Shown: positions 12,831 to 24,200 of the stretch, piece by piece
How the letters are laid out: each line of letters opens with the position of its first letter
Numbering within the stretch: the first letter of the stretch is position 1
NCBI GenBank assembly: GCA_038503035.1
Contig: JAVSML010021664.1
Span: 124,001-188,000 of the forward strand
Length of the DNA: 64,000 nt
Direction: 5' to 3'
From: Crocodylus rhombifer
Lineage: Eukaryota; Chordata; Crocodylia; Crocodylidae
The notes under the pieces: model-generated
Seen by the model: the letters and a program-made list of their open reading frames with translations, nothing else
Database searches by the model: none
What the model was told of the DNA's origin: nothing
Program-made: the position numbers and the translations under genes

Positions 12831-14639
12831 AGCAGCCGATCTTATTCCACCAAGTGCAATGATAAAGAAGCACTTGTAGCAATGCAGCACACTTACAAAG
12901 GGCCACCAGCCCCACGGGGTGGATGGGGAGACTGTGAGCTTGTGTCTGCACTGGATTATGCCTCTGACATTTTCCACTATCTCTGCTACACTTGATAGCC
13001 AGATCTTCAGGGTGGCAGGTCCCAGTTTAAGTATCAGTTCCTCTAACCTTGCTCAAAGTAGGATAGTAGGTCACAACGATCAAAATGCCAGAGGGAGGCA
13101 CCTACACAACCTCGCCCACCATTGCCACCAGCAGCGAGGCTGGAAAAGTAGTCATTTTTAGCAAATAGTCCAGAGTGGCTGGAGGCGAACCCCTGATTTT
13201 CCCATAGACAGGGATGGGAACAAATCCCAATTCCTGGCTCTCCCCACTAGAATGAAGCCTGAGCAATATGAATGTTAGTGGAGGTTTTTTCCTTTGTATT
13301 AGCTTTACCGGTCTCAGAAGAGGCCGATGGGAAACTTTCCCGTCTGTCGTGAGTATGTGCAGAGGGTGGTCTGCTTCATGGTTACCTCTTGGATACTGCT
13401 GTGAGAAAAGCTCAGTGCTGTGCCCGGTCCTGCCATGGTCTTTGCGAATCAGTGTCCCTATGCATTGACTGTTCTGCCTGCCATAATAAATCAGGCTGGA
13501 ATTGATGGGAGTGGGGGGAGGGTGGCATAGAGGCCAATGAGGTCATTCAATTTATAATAAGGTTGTTCACTGTTTGGCTTGGTCACACTGCGCTGCCATG
13601 TCAAAGTCCCAGCTCAACACAGATTTAGTGTCTCAGGCTCTGGATCCAGCACTAGCTGGACAGATGCCAAAGCAGGCTACGCTCCCGGCTCCTGCTCCCT
13701 GAATCTGGGAACAGGCTGAACAGGGCGAAGTGGAAAGGGTGTTGGGTGGTGAGTTAGGGGTTGAGACTGAAAAGTCAGGATGGAAAGGCAGCCCCACAAG
13801 CAACGCTAAGAAGAAAGCACCGTTGGGAAAGGACAGCCTGTATTTGAGACAAGGGGGGAAAGGCTCACAGGGGGTATTTCGAAAGGCAGTTTGGAAACCG
13901 CTGGTATTGTATCTTATGCAAAGCAGATTAGCACTGTCTCCCTGCACGCCTCCACTGGGTAATGTCCCTAGGAAGGCAGAGCAGTGCCCCCGACAATGCT
14001 TCTCAGCTGAGCCGCAGCTGAAGTGAGCAGACAGGGCCATACGGCGGGGTCTGCCAGCGATGTTCACACTGTCTTTCCTCAAACGCCTAACACTTAGAGC
14101 TGGGCTTGAGAAGCAAACATTTACTTTACTGCAACTTCAAGCCATCAGTCTTCATCCTCCTCTCTGCAGCCAAAGAGAAGAGCTGCTTTCCCTCTTCCCG
14201 AGGGCAGCCCTTCAGGTGACTGCAGACGGCTCTCATGCCCCATCTCCAACACCTTTTCCACAAGCTGAGCATCCCCAGCTCCTTCAGCCTCCCCTCCTAC
14301 CACTCGCTTTGCAAGCCCTCCATGGCCCTGGTGCCTGGGCCCACCTCCGCCCCCTTTTCACACTCCTAAATCCCACCCGGTTGGGAGCAGGGGTCTGGGC
14401 GGGGGGAGGCCGTGCGGAGGCCTGACGGCAGGCTCTGCCTGGCTGCCCTGCTTCCCCTGAGGCAGGTGGGGCGCCGGGGCGCCGTGGTCTCGGACCGGGG
14501 CTGGAGCAGCGGGTGCCGGACTCTGACGGGCTGCGCCCCACGCACTGAAAACGGCACACCCCTGAGTACGGCCAGCACGTCCTTCAGTGCCACCTTGAGC
14601 ACCGCCGGCGTCTTCAGTCACAGAAAGCAATGAAATAAA
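12831..14639. other. Upstream flank of LFNG
   Basis: No gene is seen. GC content rises steadily from about 14,150 into the CpG island. In chick and mouse the clock-responsive elements of LFNG lie within a few kb upstream. Individual E-box or N-box assignments would be guesswork. Confidence 0.5.
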
Positions 14640-14902
14640 CCTGTTAACGTGCCACGGCCTGGGAAGGCTGGGCTAGGCCGTCGGGGTCCCCGCGGTCCCT
14701 CCCCTCCGCCATGCTCCGCGGCGGCACCTGCCGCCACGCCCCCCTGAGGACGGGGCGGGACTTCCCCGCCCCGTGAGGGGAGGGGGCGGGCCCTCCGCGC
14801 GCCCCGCCCCGCGCGGGGCGTGGCCCGCGCGGGTGCTGCGGGGAGGCTCTTAAGGCGCCGCGCGGCCGCGAGCGGAGCGGCGCAGCCGGGGCCGGCGGGA
14901 CG
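14640..14902 (+). promoter_or_regulatory. LFNG: LFNG CpG-island promoter and short 5' UTR
   Basis: This is an extremely CpG-rich block just upstream of the ATG. GC-box (Sp/KLF) cores lie at about 14752-14758, 14767-14773, 14783-14789 and 14802-14810. A weak AT-rich spot (cttaagg, near 14849) is the only TATA-like element and would place a start near 14,870-14,880. An RBPJ-like CTGGGAA lies at 14659-14665. That fits LFNG being a Notch target, but one such site is weak evidence. The island continues through exon 1 to about 15,400. Confidence 0.7.
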
Positions 14903-15229
14903 ATGGTGCCGGGCTGCGGGCGGCGCCTGGTGCTGTCGCTGGCGGGCTCCATGTTCACCTGCCTGCTGGTGCTGGTGGCGGAGCCGGGCGCGGAGCGGGG
15001 CGCGGGCGCGGAGGTGCGCAGCTTCAGCGCCTACTTCAGCCGCCTGAGCCGGGCGCGCCGGGAGGCGCCGGGCGCGGGGCCGCGGGCCGGGATCACGCCG
15101 CCCGCGCCGCCGCCCGCCGAGGAGCTGTCGGCCCGCGACGTCTTCATCGCCGTGAAAACCACCCGCAAGTTCCACCGCGCGCGGCTCCAGCTGCTGCTCG
15201 ACACCTGGATCTCCCGCAACCCCGGCATG
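14903..15229 (+). CDS. LFNG: LFNG exon 1 (coding part)
   Basis: Encodes residues 1-109: a short cytoplasmic tail, the signal-anchor, a Pro/Ala/Arg-rich stem with RARR, and the first catalytic-domain strand and helix up to WISRNPGM. It is very GC-rich. The donor is gtgcgt at 15230, in phase 0. The frame stays open into the intron until about 15508, so the end is set by the donor and by family alignment. Confidence 0.96.
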
Positions 15230-18200
15230 GTGCGTGCCCGCCGCGCCGCGCCGCCCCCCACCCCCCCGGGCCGGGCGCTCCAGCTGGGCCGGCCCGTGCC
15301 CGGGGCACCCCCCCCGGCCCGGCCCCCCCCCCCCCCCCCCCCCCCGGCGGGGGGGGGCCCCCGGGGGGGGCCCCCCCCGCCCCCCCCCCCCCCCCCCGCT
15401 GCTGGGTGTGTCCCCAGGTGGGCTGTCCCATGCCAGGGGCCCCCTGGGCTATCCCTGCGAGGCTGTCCTGCTGCTGGGTGTGTCCCCAGGTGGGCTCTCC
15501 CGTGCTAGCCCCCCCCCCCCCCTGCTGGGTGTGTCCCCAGCTGGGCTGTCCCATGCCAGGGGCCCCCCATGCTGCTGGGTGTGTCCCCAGGTGAGCTGTC
15601 CTGTGCCAAGGGCCCCCTGGGCTATCCCTGCGAGGCCCTCCTGCTGCTGGGCGTGTCTGCAGCTGGGCTGTCCGGTGCCAAGAGTGCCCCCGTGCTGCTG
15701 GGTGTGGCCCCATTTGGGCTGTCCCATGCCAAGGGCCCCCTGCACTGCAGCCCAGCCTGTGCTACGTGCCCCCCAGCCCAGCTCTCCCTGCTCGGTGCTT
15801 CCCTTGCCCCGCGCGCTAAGTGCTGCCCCCGCTGCAGCTGGGCTCTCCTGCGCTGAGGGCTCCCTTGTGCTGCACTCTCCTCCCCACCTCCACCCTGCCA
15901 GTCCTAAGTGCCCTCACCCACAGAGCAGCTGGGCCAGCCCACACTCTGCCCCCTCAGTTGTGTGTGCCCCTGTGTCACCCTTAGGGCTGGTTGCTCCTGG
16001 AGAGATGGGGAGTGAGGAGCAAGATATGCAGTCGGGGTGGCCGGACTGGGCTCGTGGGAGGGGAAGCTGGGCTCCGCAGCCTGGCAGGGGAGAGCCAGTT
16101 GTCAGGGCTGTGGTGGGGGCCACGCAGGGAGGGATCCTGCAGCTGTCGAGCCCTCTTCTCTCCTCCCGGGCAGCAGCGATTGGAGCCCAGGGTGTCGAGG
16201 ATGTCTCGGGGCCACCTCCACTGAAGGCCTGTGTAGCGGGTAGGGGGCTCAGACAGGGCCTGGCCAGACCCTGGCAGAGGCTGTAATAATCAAGCCCCTT
16301 TCCAGGCAGTGCTTCACCAGCGTGGTCAGCACCAACCGTATCTTCCAGTGGGGAAACTGAGGCAGGGAGTTGCAGCGGCAGACGCAGGAAGAGATCCCCT
16401 GTACGCGGGATGTTGCCGCTGTGGCTCTGACGCCTCGAGTGATATTTCTATCATGGACAGGCCCTGTGCTACGTGCCTGAGCCCACCTGTCAGTGAGGGC
16501 ATGTCCGCAGGGCACCAGGCAGAGTCCTGGGGGCAGACGCTGCGGTGGGGGGCAGCGTGTACTCCAGGTTATTGGGGGTGAGAGAGGTATTGGATATCTT
16601 GACAGGGGAGCAAGGGTGGGAAGGCAGCAGTGCTTGGGGATCTCTCCCGCCTTGCAGCGTGGCTTTTAGCACATACTTGCCGAGAAGCTCCCCTCCAGCT
16701 TGCTTCATAAACCCTCCTTATTGTCCCTGACGCTCCCAGACTCTCCAGCAGTCCCTTGGCTCCCTGTTCTAGTCCTCTTTAAAACCTAGAACAAGACAAA
16801 TACCCGTTTCCTCTTGAAACACCCCCTTCCCCTTCCCCTTCCCCTTCCCCTTCCCCTTCGGGTGCTTTGGTCAGAAAGCTTTGTATCGTGAAACGAGCAG
16901 TTTCTGCCTGATCTAAGAACGTCTCACTCTTCCTCTCCACCAGTCCTTCCCTCTTTACACATTTCCTCCCATTCTCAGATATATCTATTTATATATTTAT
17001 TTATATTTTAAAAGACCTCGGTAGCGAAGAGAAGAGCTTGGGACTAGCTGGGGGATCTGACTAGTTTGACTCGCTCTCTTTCCCGGCGCCGGCAGTACTG
17101 CGAGGCAGCCCTGAGCGCTGCGGACTTGGTGGGAAGGGGGGGGGGGGGATGCTCCGGGCCCCTTTCACTTATTCTGAAGATCTCCCAGGCTTGGCAGCGG
17201 TTTTGCCGCTTCTCCCTGCCATGGTTATTTAGCGGAAACTCTTAGCCGCTCTTTTATGCGTTGCAGTCACGGAGTGGGAGAGCTGGGGGGGTGGATAAAT
17301 ACCCCGAGCACCTACAGATGATCCTGGGAAAGGCTGCTCCCTCTTTCTCCAGGGCTCCGCTTTCTTCTGGGGTTTTGTTTTGTTTCGTTTGTCCGTTTGG
17401 ATTCCCAGAGCCCCGAGCCTCGGCTCTCACGCGGTCCCCCTGGGCAAGCTAACAAAGCCCCTTTTCTCCCAGCGCAGAGAAAAGGCTCCGCAGCCTCTTG
17501 TGTGGTGCTTTCCATGGGAACCGGGGAGCTGGAGCTAGCGGTGTCCAGGTCAGGTTGCCTAGAGATGAGGGCCATGAAGCCAGGGGGGCTGCAGCCAGGA
17601 GAGGTGCCCGGCTGACAACTGCTGAGTGACGGCTCTTGTACGGCACTTGAGGGACAAGCGTTTGAGAGGGAGTTGAAGTCGCTGAAAACCGCGGATCAGG
17701 CTGGCGAGCAGGCGGTGGGAGTGCCGTTCCCTGCCGGCCTGGCCGTCTGACCTCTGGGCTCAAAGGGGCCCGACAGCTTGCATTGCTGCTGCCCAGGGGG
17801 CTGCTGATCTCCCTTGGGAGGCCCTGGGGATGGCGACTCCCTGCGGTCTTCCCTCTTTCTTTCACCTGGGGGGTCTCTGAGCTGTGCGGGTTTGGCTGTG
17901 CCCCCTGCAGGCATGGGCATACAGCTCTGCAAGGAAGCTGAGAGCTGTTCCTCCAAAGCTCTTCCGTGCAAGTGCGGCATGCGGTTTGCACAGGAGCTTT
18001 TAGGCAGAGGAGTTGCCTGAGCTAAAACGGTGACTCTCAGTCTGAGTCAGGGCCTCCTTTCCCCAGGTCCCAGCCTGCTCTCTTGCTCTTACTGTCTCAC
18101 TTCTGTCCCAGCAGCTTTTCTGCATCGGCGCTACTGTGCGCTGTGGCTGCAGGGCACCGGGGAGATCCCCTGCGACTGGCCCGTGGGCCAATAAACACGT

Positions 18201-21200
18201 GGAGCTCTGCCGAGAAGGGGATTGCCCCCCTCTTCCCCTTCCAGCTCCCCCGTGGGCCAGCACCCGCCCTGTCCCACCCACAGGAGTTGCTTTCCTCCCT
18301 TCGAGAGCAGCAAAAGGTGAAGTGAAGGGCGCTGGGAAGAGGGAGTTGGCTCTATCAGGTGGCCGCAGCCTGGGGAGGCGCAGCTATTGTGTTCCCTTCG
18401 GGATGCCCTTTGTTCTGCAGACAATAGTCCCTGCTTCCTGCCTTCCAAGACCTGAGACGAGATGAGATGATGTGATGGGACAAATCCCCCTATCCCCTCT
18501 TCCTCTTCTTATCTGAACAGAAAGGACAGGCCTTTGCCCCCTTTCCCTCCAAAGTTAACTTCACAGGGAGCAGCCCAAGCAAGGGCTGAGGTTCCAGCTG
18601 CAGTTCCCCAAGCCCTTAAAATGCTTACGGTGTTGAAGAGCAGTGGAGGGAGAACTTGCAGTCTAAAAAAGACAAAAAAAAGAAAAAAGACAAAAAAAAA
18701 AATCCCGCTGCTGCCGGTTAAGGCAGCCGCCAGCATTCCTGCTGAGTCGGAGGATTTGTGGAGACAGGATTGCACAAGTGTTGCCCTGTTCCAGCAGCGC
18801 GGGGCACGGAGCGAATGCTCACCAAGGGACACGAGGGGAAGGCTGGGCTGGCTGCTCCGAGGCACAGCAGAGCCCTGCAATTAACCCCGTCGGGAGCTGC
18901 AAGGCCCGTTTCTGGAAACCTGCTGGACAGCCGCAGGCCCCGCACCTTCCCCTGCTGCTTTATTCGGGAGGAATGCGTTGGCCTTCCAGGGAGCTCCTTC
19001 CTGAGCAGCGGCAGCTCCCAAACTTGCCCAGCACCTTGGCCAGAGTCCCTGTCCTCGGGGGTAAGGGCCTGCCGCCGGCGCTGTGCGCTGACACGCTCCG
19101 AGGAGGCAGAGGGAGCTGAATATGTAGCTTTGGTCCTGTTTACACCCCAAACACAGGTGGGGGCTCAGCCCCCCACGACAGGTGGGACTGGGCTGCTAGA
19201 GCCACACCAAACCAGTTCTGGCCGCTGCTGCAGCCCGAGCCTGGAGAGGGAGGGCTGGATATCTTCTGGATTGCTGAGCTCTCGAATATTGCCCGGCTTA
19301 GTACAATCCTGGAAGGGACTTTGGCCTTGCAACTAGAGCTGCAGGCGCTTACCCACCCCGTCTGCAGGATCGGGCCAAGCTAATCCGAGGCAGGAGTGTA
19401 GTGCCTGGTTGATGCTCTTTGATCGGGGGTGAGTGAGGGGCAGGGTTCAGTCTCGGCCCCCAGGAGCTGTTGTGGGGGTGTAAGGCTATTAATTGTAGGC
19501 TTGAAGCCACGACGCTGTTCTGCTCAGGCCTCCATAAAAGCTCGTGAAATACAAGTCTGAGAGGCATATGGAGAGCGTGAGGTGGGAGGGGGTGGGGGCC
19601 CTAACTGCACAAGGAGTTCATTGTTTGCAAGGGGATTATTAAAAATAATAGCACTTAAAATTACAGAGTGGAGGATTCTTCCTCGGACAGAGAAGGGGAG
19701 GGGGAGGGAGCACTCCGGGCCTTGTATGAGCCCTGGTAACCCCAGGCTTCACGTGGGCCTGTTGCAAAAAGGATCCTGTTCCAGCCCAGCAGCTGGGGAA
19801 GGCCAGGGCGCAGGAGGCCTATTCAAATGAGATGGTGACTTTCCCTCTCTGGCCCATCAGGGTCTGAGCTGTGCATGTTTGCAGTAAACATCTGTGCTGG
19901 AGAGGACACCAGCCAGGCAGGAACCTGCTGCAGCTGCTCACTCTCACCTCCTTCCTCCCCCGAGTGGTGACTTTTCCAGCTGGAGGATGGATATGGACTG
20001 GAACCCGCCAGTCCGACCTGCCGCCGCCGCTGTCCCAGCGGGAACTTCAAAATGATGATGTGTGGCCGCAACCTGGGAGAGGAGCCAGGGCTGGGCTCTG
20101 CCTCAGCCACGCCATCGTCTAAGAGGCTGCCCCAAGTTAAAGATGCTGCTTTCTTTTTTTGCCCGTGAGAGGGAGCCATGCAGCAGCGTGCAATGGGCAG
20201 CTCCTGCCGCAAAGCAATGGTCGCACTCCTCGGGAGCCGTGAGCACCTGGTGCTCTCCTTGGGTTCGGTGAGCTCCGACCCAGCCCGATGAGTGCAGACC
20301 CAGCCTCGCATGTGATGGGAGGAGGGAAGGCAACCTCTAGCACAGAGGAAGGGGAAAGATGAGATTTATGCAACAGCGTGTGCTGTGATGGTTCCTGTTT
20401 TCAGTGAAGCGTAGGAGTGGGTAGGGCTGGGGTTGGATGCGGGGCTGTTGGTCTCCTCATACTGTGGCATCCCTGAAGGGACTTGTGGATTGATGGAAAA
20501 GGGCCCCAAATTGGGACTAGCATGGCAAACAAGGCAAGGTCAAGGCTGGTCTCCTTGCTGGGTGAGTGGATTGGGAGCTTTAGACTATCCCTGCCATTGC
20601 ACATCCCCCAGTAAGATAGCAGTGGAGCTCTGAGCAGCCAGGGTTTCATGACAAGGGGAAGTGAGTCACCCGAGAAAGGAGAAATGAAGGAAGAAACCTC
20701 TCTCCACGCGACGGCTGGGTGCGGTGCATGGTGGCAGACTGGACAGCTTGCCTGTGCTGTGTTGGGCTCGGCCTGCTGGAATTGCCTCTAGCAGCCCCTG
20801 TGCTCCAGCCCACGGGTGTGCCCCACCACTGCAGCCGCCTCTCTCTTTGGGCCCCGTTATGCAGTGGTTTAAGGAACCTGGCAAGGTAATTTTCATGGTC
20901 TTGGCCTTATTCTTTCATGGCCACTATTGTTTGAGGAGGCTTTGGCATCCTGTGTTTCTTTAAATCGCGGTGTTGAGAACAATGAGGTTTCCTGTGTGTC
21001 TCAAGACAGGGGCCCAGGTCAGACAATGCAGCCACAGAGCACACAAAGAAAAGGACTTCTCTTTCACCAATTTAAGAGAGTTTGATTCAGGGGGGAATCC
21101 CAATCACCCCAGAACCTTTTAAAGCACGAGCAGCTCTGACCAATGTGCAGAGGAGGCATCTGAATGAATGAGAAGGGGGAGAGATGAGGCAAAGCCAAGG

Positions 21201-24200
21201 TGCAAGAAACCACGTTCAGGCCACCATGTGCCAGCTGACAGCTTGGGGAGGGGGCTGCAGTGCTTTGTTATGCCTGAGACTGCCTTTCAGCTTGGAGACC
21301 CCACATGCATGGAGGCGAGCTGAAAATCTAGATGGGTGCAACCAGCTGGCGTAGGTATGGCTTGATTAGCCTTGGAAGTCAGGAATGATTTGCGATCGGC
21401 TTCCTGCATTGATGGCAATGGTTTCAGCCAAGCAGCGAGCCAGGCCTGCAGACTCCTCCTATAGGCACAGTATGCATGAGCCAGCACTAACCAACCAGCC
21501 TGCACATCCTCACACCTCTGCCTGCGTGACCTCCCCCGCTCATCAGCAGTGATTTTCTAACAGATGCACGAGCGAGGTCTCCAGCTGCTGGGCCGTTGTG
21601 GCTTTGACACAACGTGCTGCCCGGCCTTTGCTAGGAAACCCAAGCAAGCCGTTCGGGACCCAGACCGAACGGTCCACTTTTGACAGGTGCCAGGCCCACG
21701 TGGAGAGGCGCTGGCCTGGCTTTGAGCCTGTTGCTTCTGCCTCGCTCTTGCAAGCTTGCGAAAGGCAGTGAGCGTCTCTGATCTGCACGCTCTCTTGTGT
21801 AGCTTGAGCAAGGGAAACTCAGCTGAGCGTGGGCAGTTCCTGGCCCTTCCTCCCCCAGGCACGACCAGAGAGCAAGGCAGCCGGTACTTGCAAAGGCGAA
21901 AGAGTCGCTGCTTATCGCTTTGACCCTGTCCTTGCTGGCCTCGGCAGAAAGCTGGATGGGGGGCGGGAGCGGAAATTGTGCCACAAGGGAGAGAGGAGCT
22001 ACAATTCAAGAGTGGGTGTATTATACGGGGGGGGAAGCTGTATGCCCTGAGTTTCCAGGGGCCCTGGAGTTAGGATTTGGTTACAGCTGGAGAGGCCTCC
22101 TGCCTTGAGGATGAGCTGGGCTTCGTTGTAATGTGGTGTAGCTCACACACCCACGGTGACTTTTTTTTTTTTCCTATCCCCTTTCTGTTCTTTTGGCTTA
22201 TTTCCTCCCCACTGCCCCTCCCGGTCGTCTTAGCGCCCCTCTCCTCCCAGCTGAGCAACCTTTGGAGCCCTCTGCTCCCGGCATCCGCAGCAGAGCCTGG
22301 ATGCCAGCCCAGGGCTGGGAGCACAGGGCAGTGGGGAGATCTCGTCTATAAGCTGTGCAGACAAATGAATTGCAAAGAGAGAGAGAGAGAGGCTGCAATT
22401 GTTTTGGCCTTAAGTGAATTTCCTGGCTGGGTTCCTGCCGCCCAGAGCAGCGAGGCAGGAAGGGGGTGGGAGGCAGCAAACCTGTGGTGCTGCGATAGCC
22501 CCCGCGAGGTGACGCGGGGGCTGCGCGCAGGCTGTACCCTTCCTGCCCGGGAGACGGGCGGGCAGGCTGCGACTTTCCGGAGCTTCCTTCCAAGGGGTCT
22601 CGTGGTCCCTTCCTGCGGGGAGGGGCGTGGAGAGCTTCGCTGACAGCCTGGGAGATAATTTCATTGTCTGGGGAGGGGGGTGGGAGCATCTTCGGGACAA
22701 AGACTTTCAATGCAGGCGAGCCATAAACAACTGTCTCCTTGGGTCTATTTATAGCGGCCGCGCTGGAGGATGAGTTGCGGGGTTATTTTCGGCGCGGGCA
22801 GAGGCGCAGTTGCCGGACGGCGTTGTTGAGCTAATCAAGCAAGCGTTTTCCTCTTGATCGCATCCCCAGTGGGGATCCTGCTCCAGCCTGCTCCTCTTCT
22901 TCAGCCTGCTGTCACCTGCCAACGCTTCCCAAAGGCATCGCGACCAGCCAGGCTCTTCTGGGCTTGCTGTCATAGCTCACCTCTCCTCAAAGGGCTTTGG
23001 AGACCATCCCAGTCAGAAGCAACGCCCCCCGTCTGAGCGCTGTGAGCCTCCCACTTCTTGACCCTCCTCTTGCTTCTCTCCCAAGCCAGGCGGGCGGATG
23101 CCGCCTCGGCTCCTGGCACAGGCAGCGGTGGCATGGCAGGGGCCTGACCCTGGTCGGGGTCTTTCTGCCCTAAAGCTCGTAAAGGCGGGGAAGGGCCTGG
23201 TGGAGCCCAGGAGCAAGCCGAGCCTTGGGCAGGGTCCAGATTGGGGCACTCTCCCTCGGAGCAAGGCAAAAGCAATCCGTACCGCCCTGTTCCTCCGAAG
23301 GCAGCATGGGCCTTATCCTGCTGGAGTGCTAGCCCATCCTGCTTTGGAGAGGGACCTCATAGTGATGCCTCTTCCCCACCCCTAAACTTACCCCGAGTCC
23401 CGGCATGTCGGCCGGGAAGAAAACTCTTTCTTGGCCCTTACAGCTGATCAGCTAACGCCCGGAGACTCGGGCCTAGGTAGCTCCCCAAGCCTCACCAGAT
23501 CTCCTTAGGGGTGGCTGTGCTGCTCGGCCCTTTGTTCCGGTCTCTTTGCAGCATTTGACCCCCGGCAGGATCGCCTTTTCCTTGGAGGAGCTGTCTCCAG
23601 CACAGACGCCTTCCCTGGCACCTGCTGGAACGGGCCCTGTGCGACGCACTTGGGGACGGATCCACTTCTTGTGCCTTGAACCCACCGTTTCTATTTTTCC
23701 TTTCCTTCAGCCCCACAGGCCCCTGCAGCCCGGCCCACCTCCCCTCCCCTCCCCTCCCCTCCCGGCTCCCTGTACCTCGGGGACCTAAGCAAACAAATTT
23801 GGCGTGGCTGCCCTCCTCTCCCGGTTAACCAGCCCAGCTGTATGCTAATGGCCGGGCAAACACACTGCTGCTTGCTTAACTCTCCTGTGCTGAGTAAAGT
23901 CGGCCAGAAGAATCTGTGCTATTGTTACCAGCCCCAACGCTTCCCAGAACAAAAAGCCCACTGCTGAGACTGGGGTGAATGATGGGTGGCAACGAATTTC
24001 CAGTTCACTTGTAATTCCTTGTTTCAAGGAGTCTCTTTCTACACCCCCCCCCACCCCCCCCAATTCCCTTTGTCTTTCTCCCTTTGCCCTTTTGTGCGCG
24101 TCTGGTTTTTATAGTCCTTGGCAGCTGGTTGCGGTTTCTCCTCTTGCCGGCTTTGTTTGCTGTGCGCTGATTGATTAAGATTTCTTTCCCACCCCCCACC

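Larger units (their letters stand above)
15766..22400. other. LFNG intron 1, proximal part
   Basis: I see no coding exon here. It holds a MIR-like fragment (16340-16400), a (CCCCTT)n tract (16822-16859), an AT-rich patch (16975-17012), a poly-G run (about 17138-17150), an A-rich tract with agac interruptions (18665-18705) and short (GA)n near 22376-22391. GC content is moderate to high. Confidence 0.6.

Noticed and set aside
1..14600. Search for GRIFIN, the mammalian and avian neighbour upstream of LFNG
   Set aside because: No galectin-fold exon was visible in either strand. It may lie outside the window.
14618..15175. 185-codon minus-strand frame opposite LFNG exon 1
   Set aside because: It is antisense to a well-supported exon in a CpG island. 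Arg/Ala/Pro-rich composition is expected from GC content.
15234..16286. 350-codon plus-strand frame over the C/G tract and minisatellite
   Set aside because: Its repeated peptide only mirrors the minisatellite, and its start lies inside the exon 1 boundary region of LFNG.
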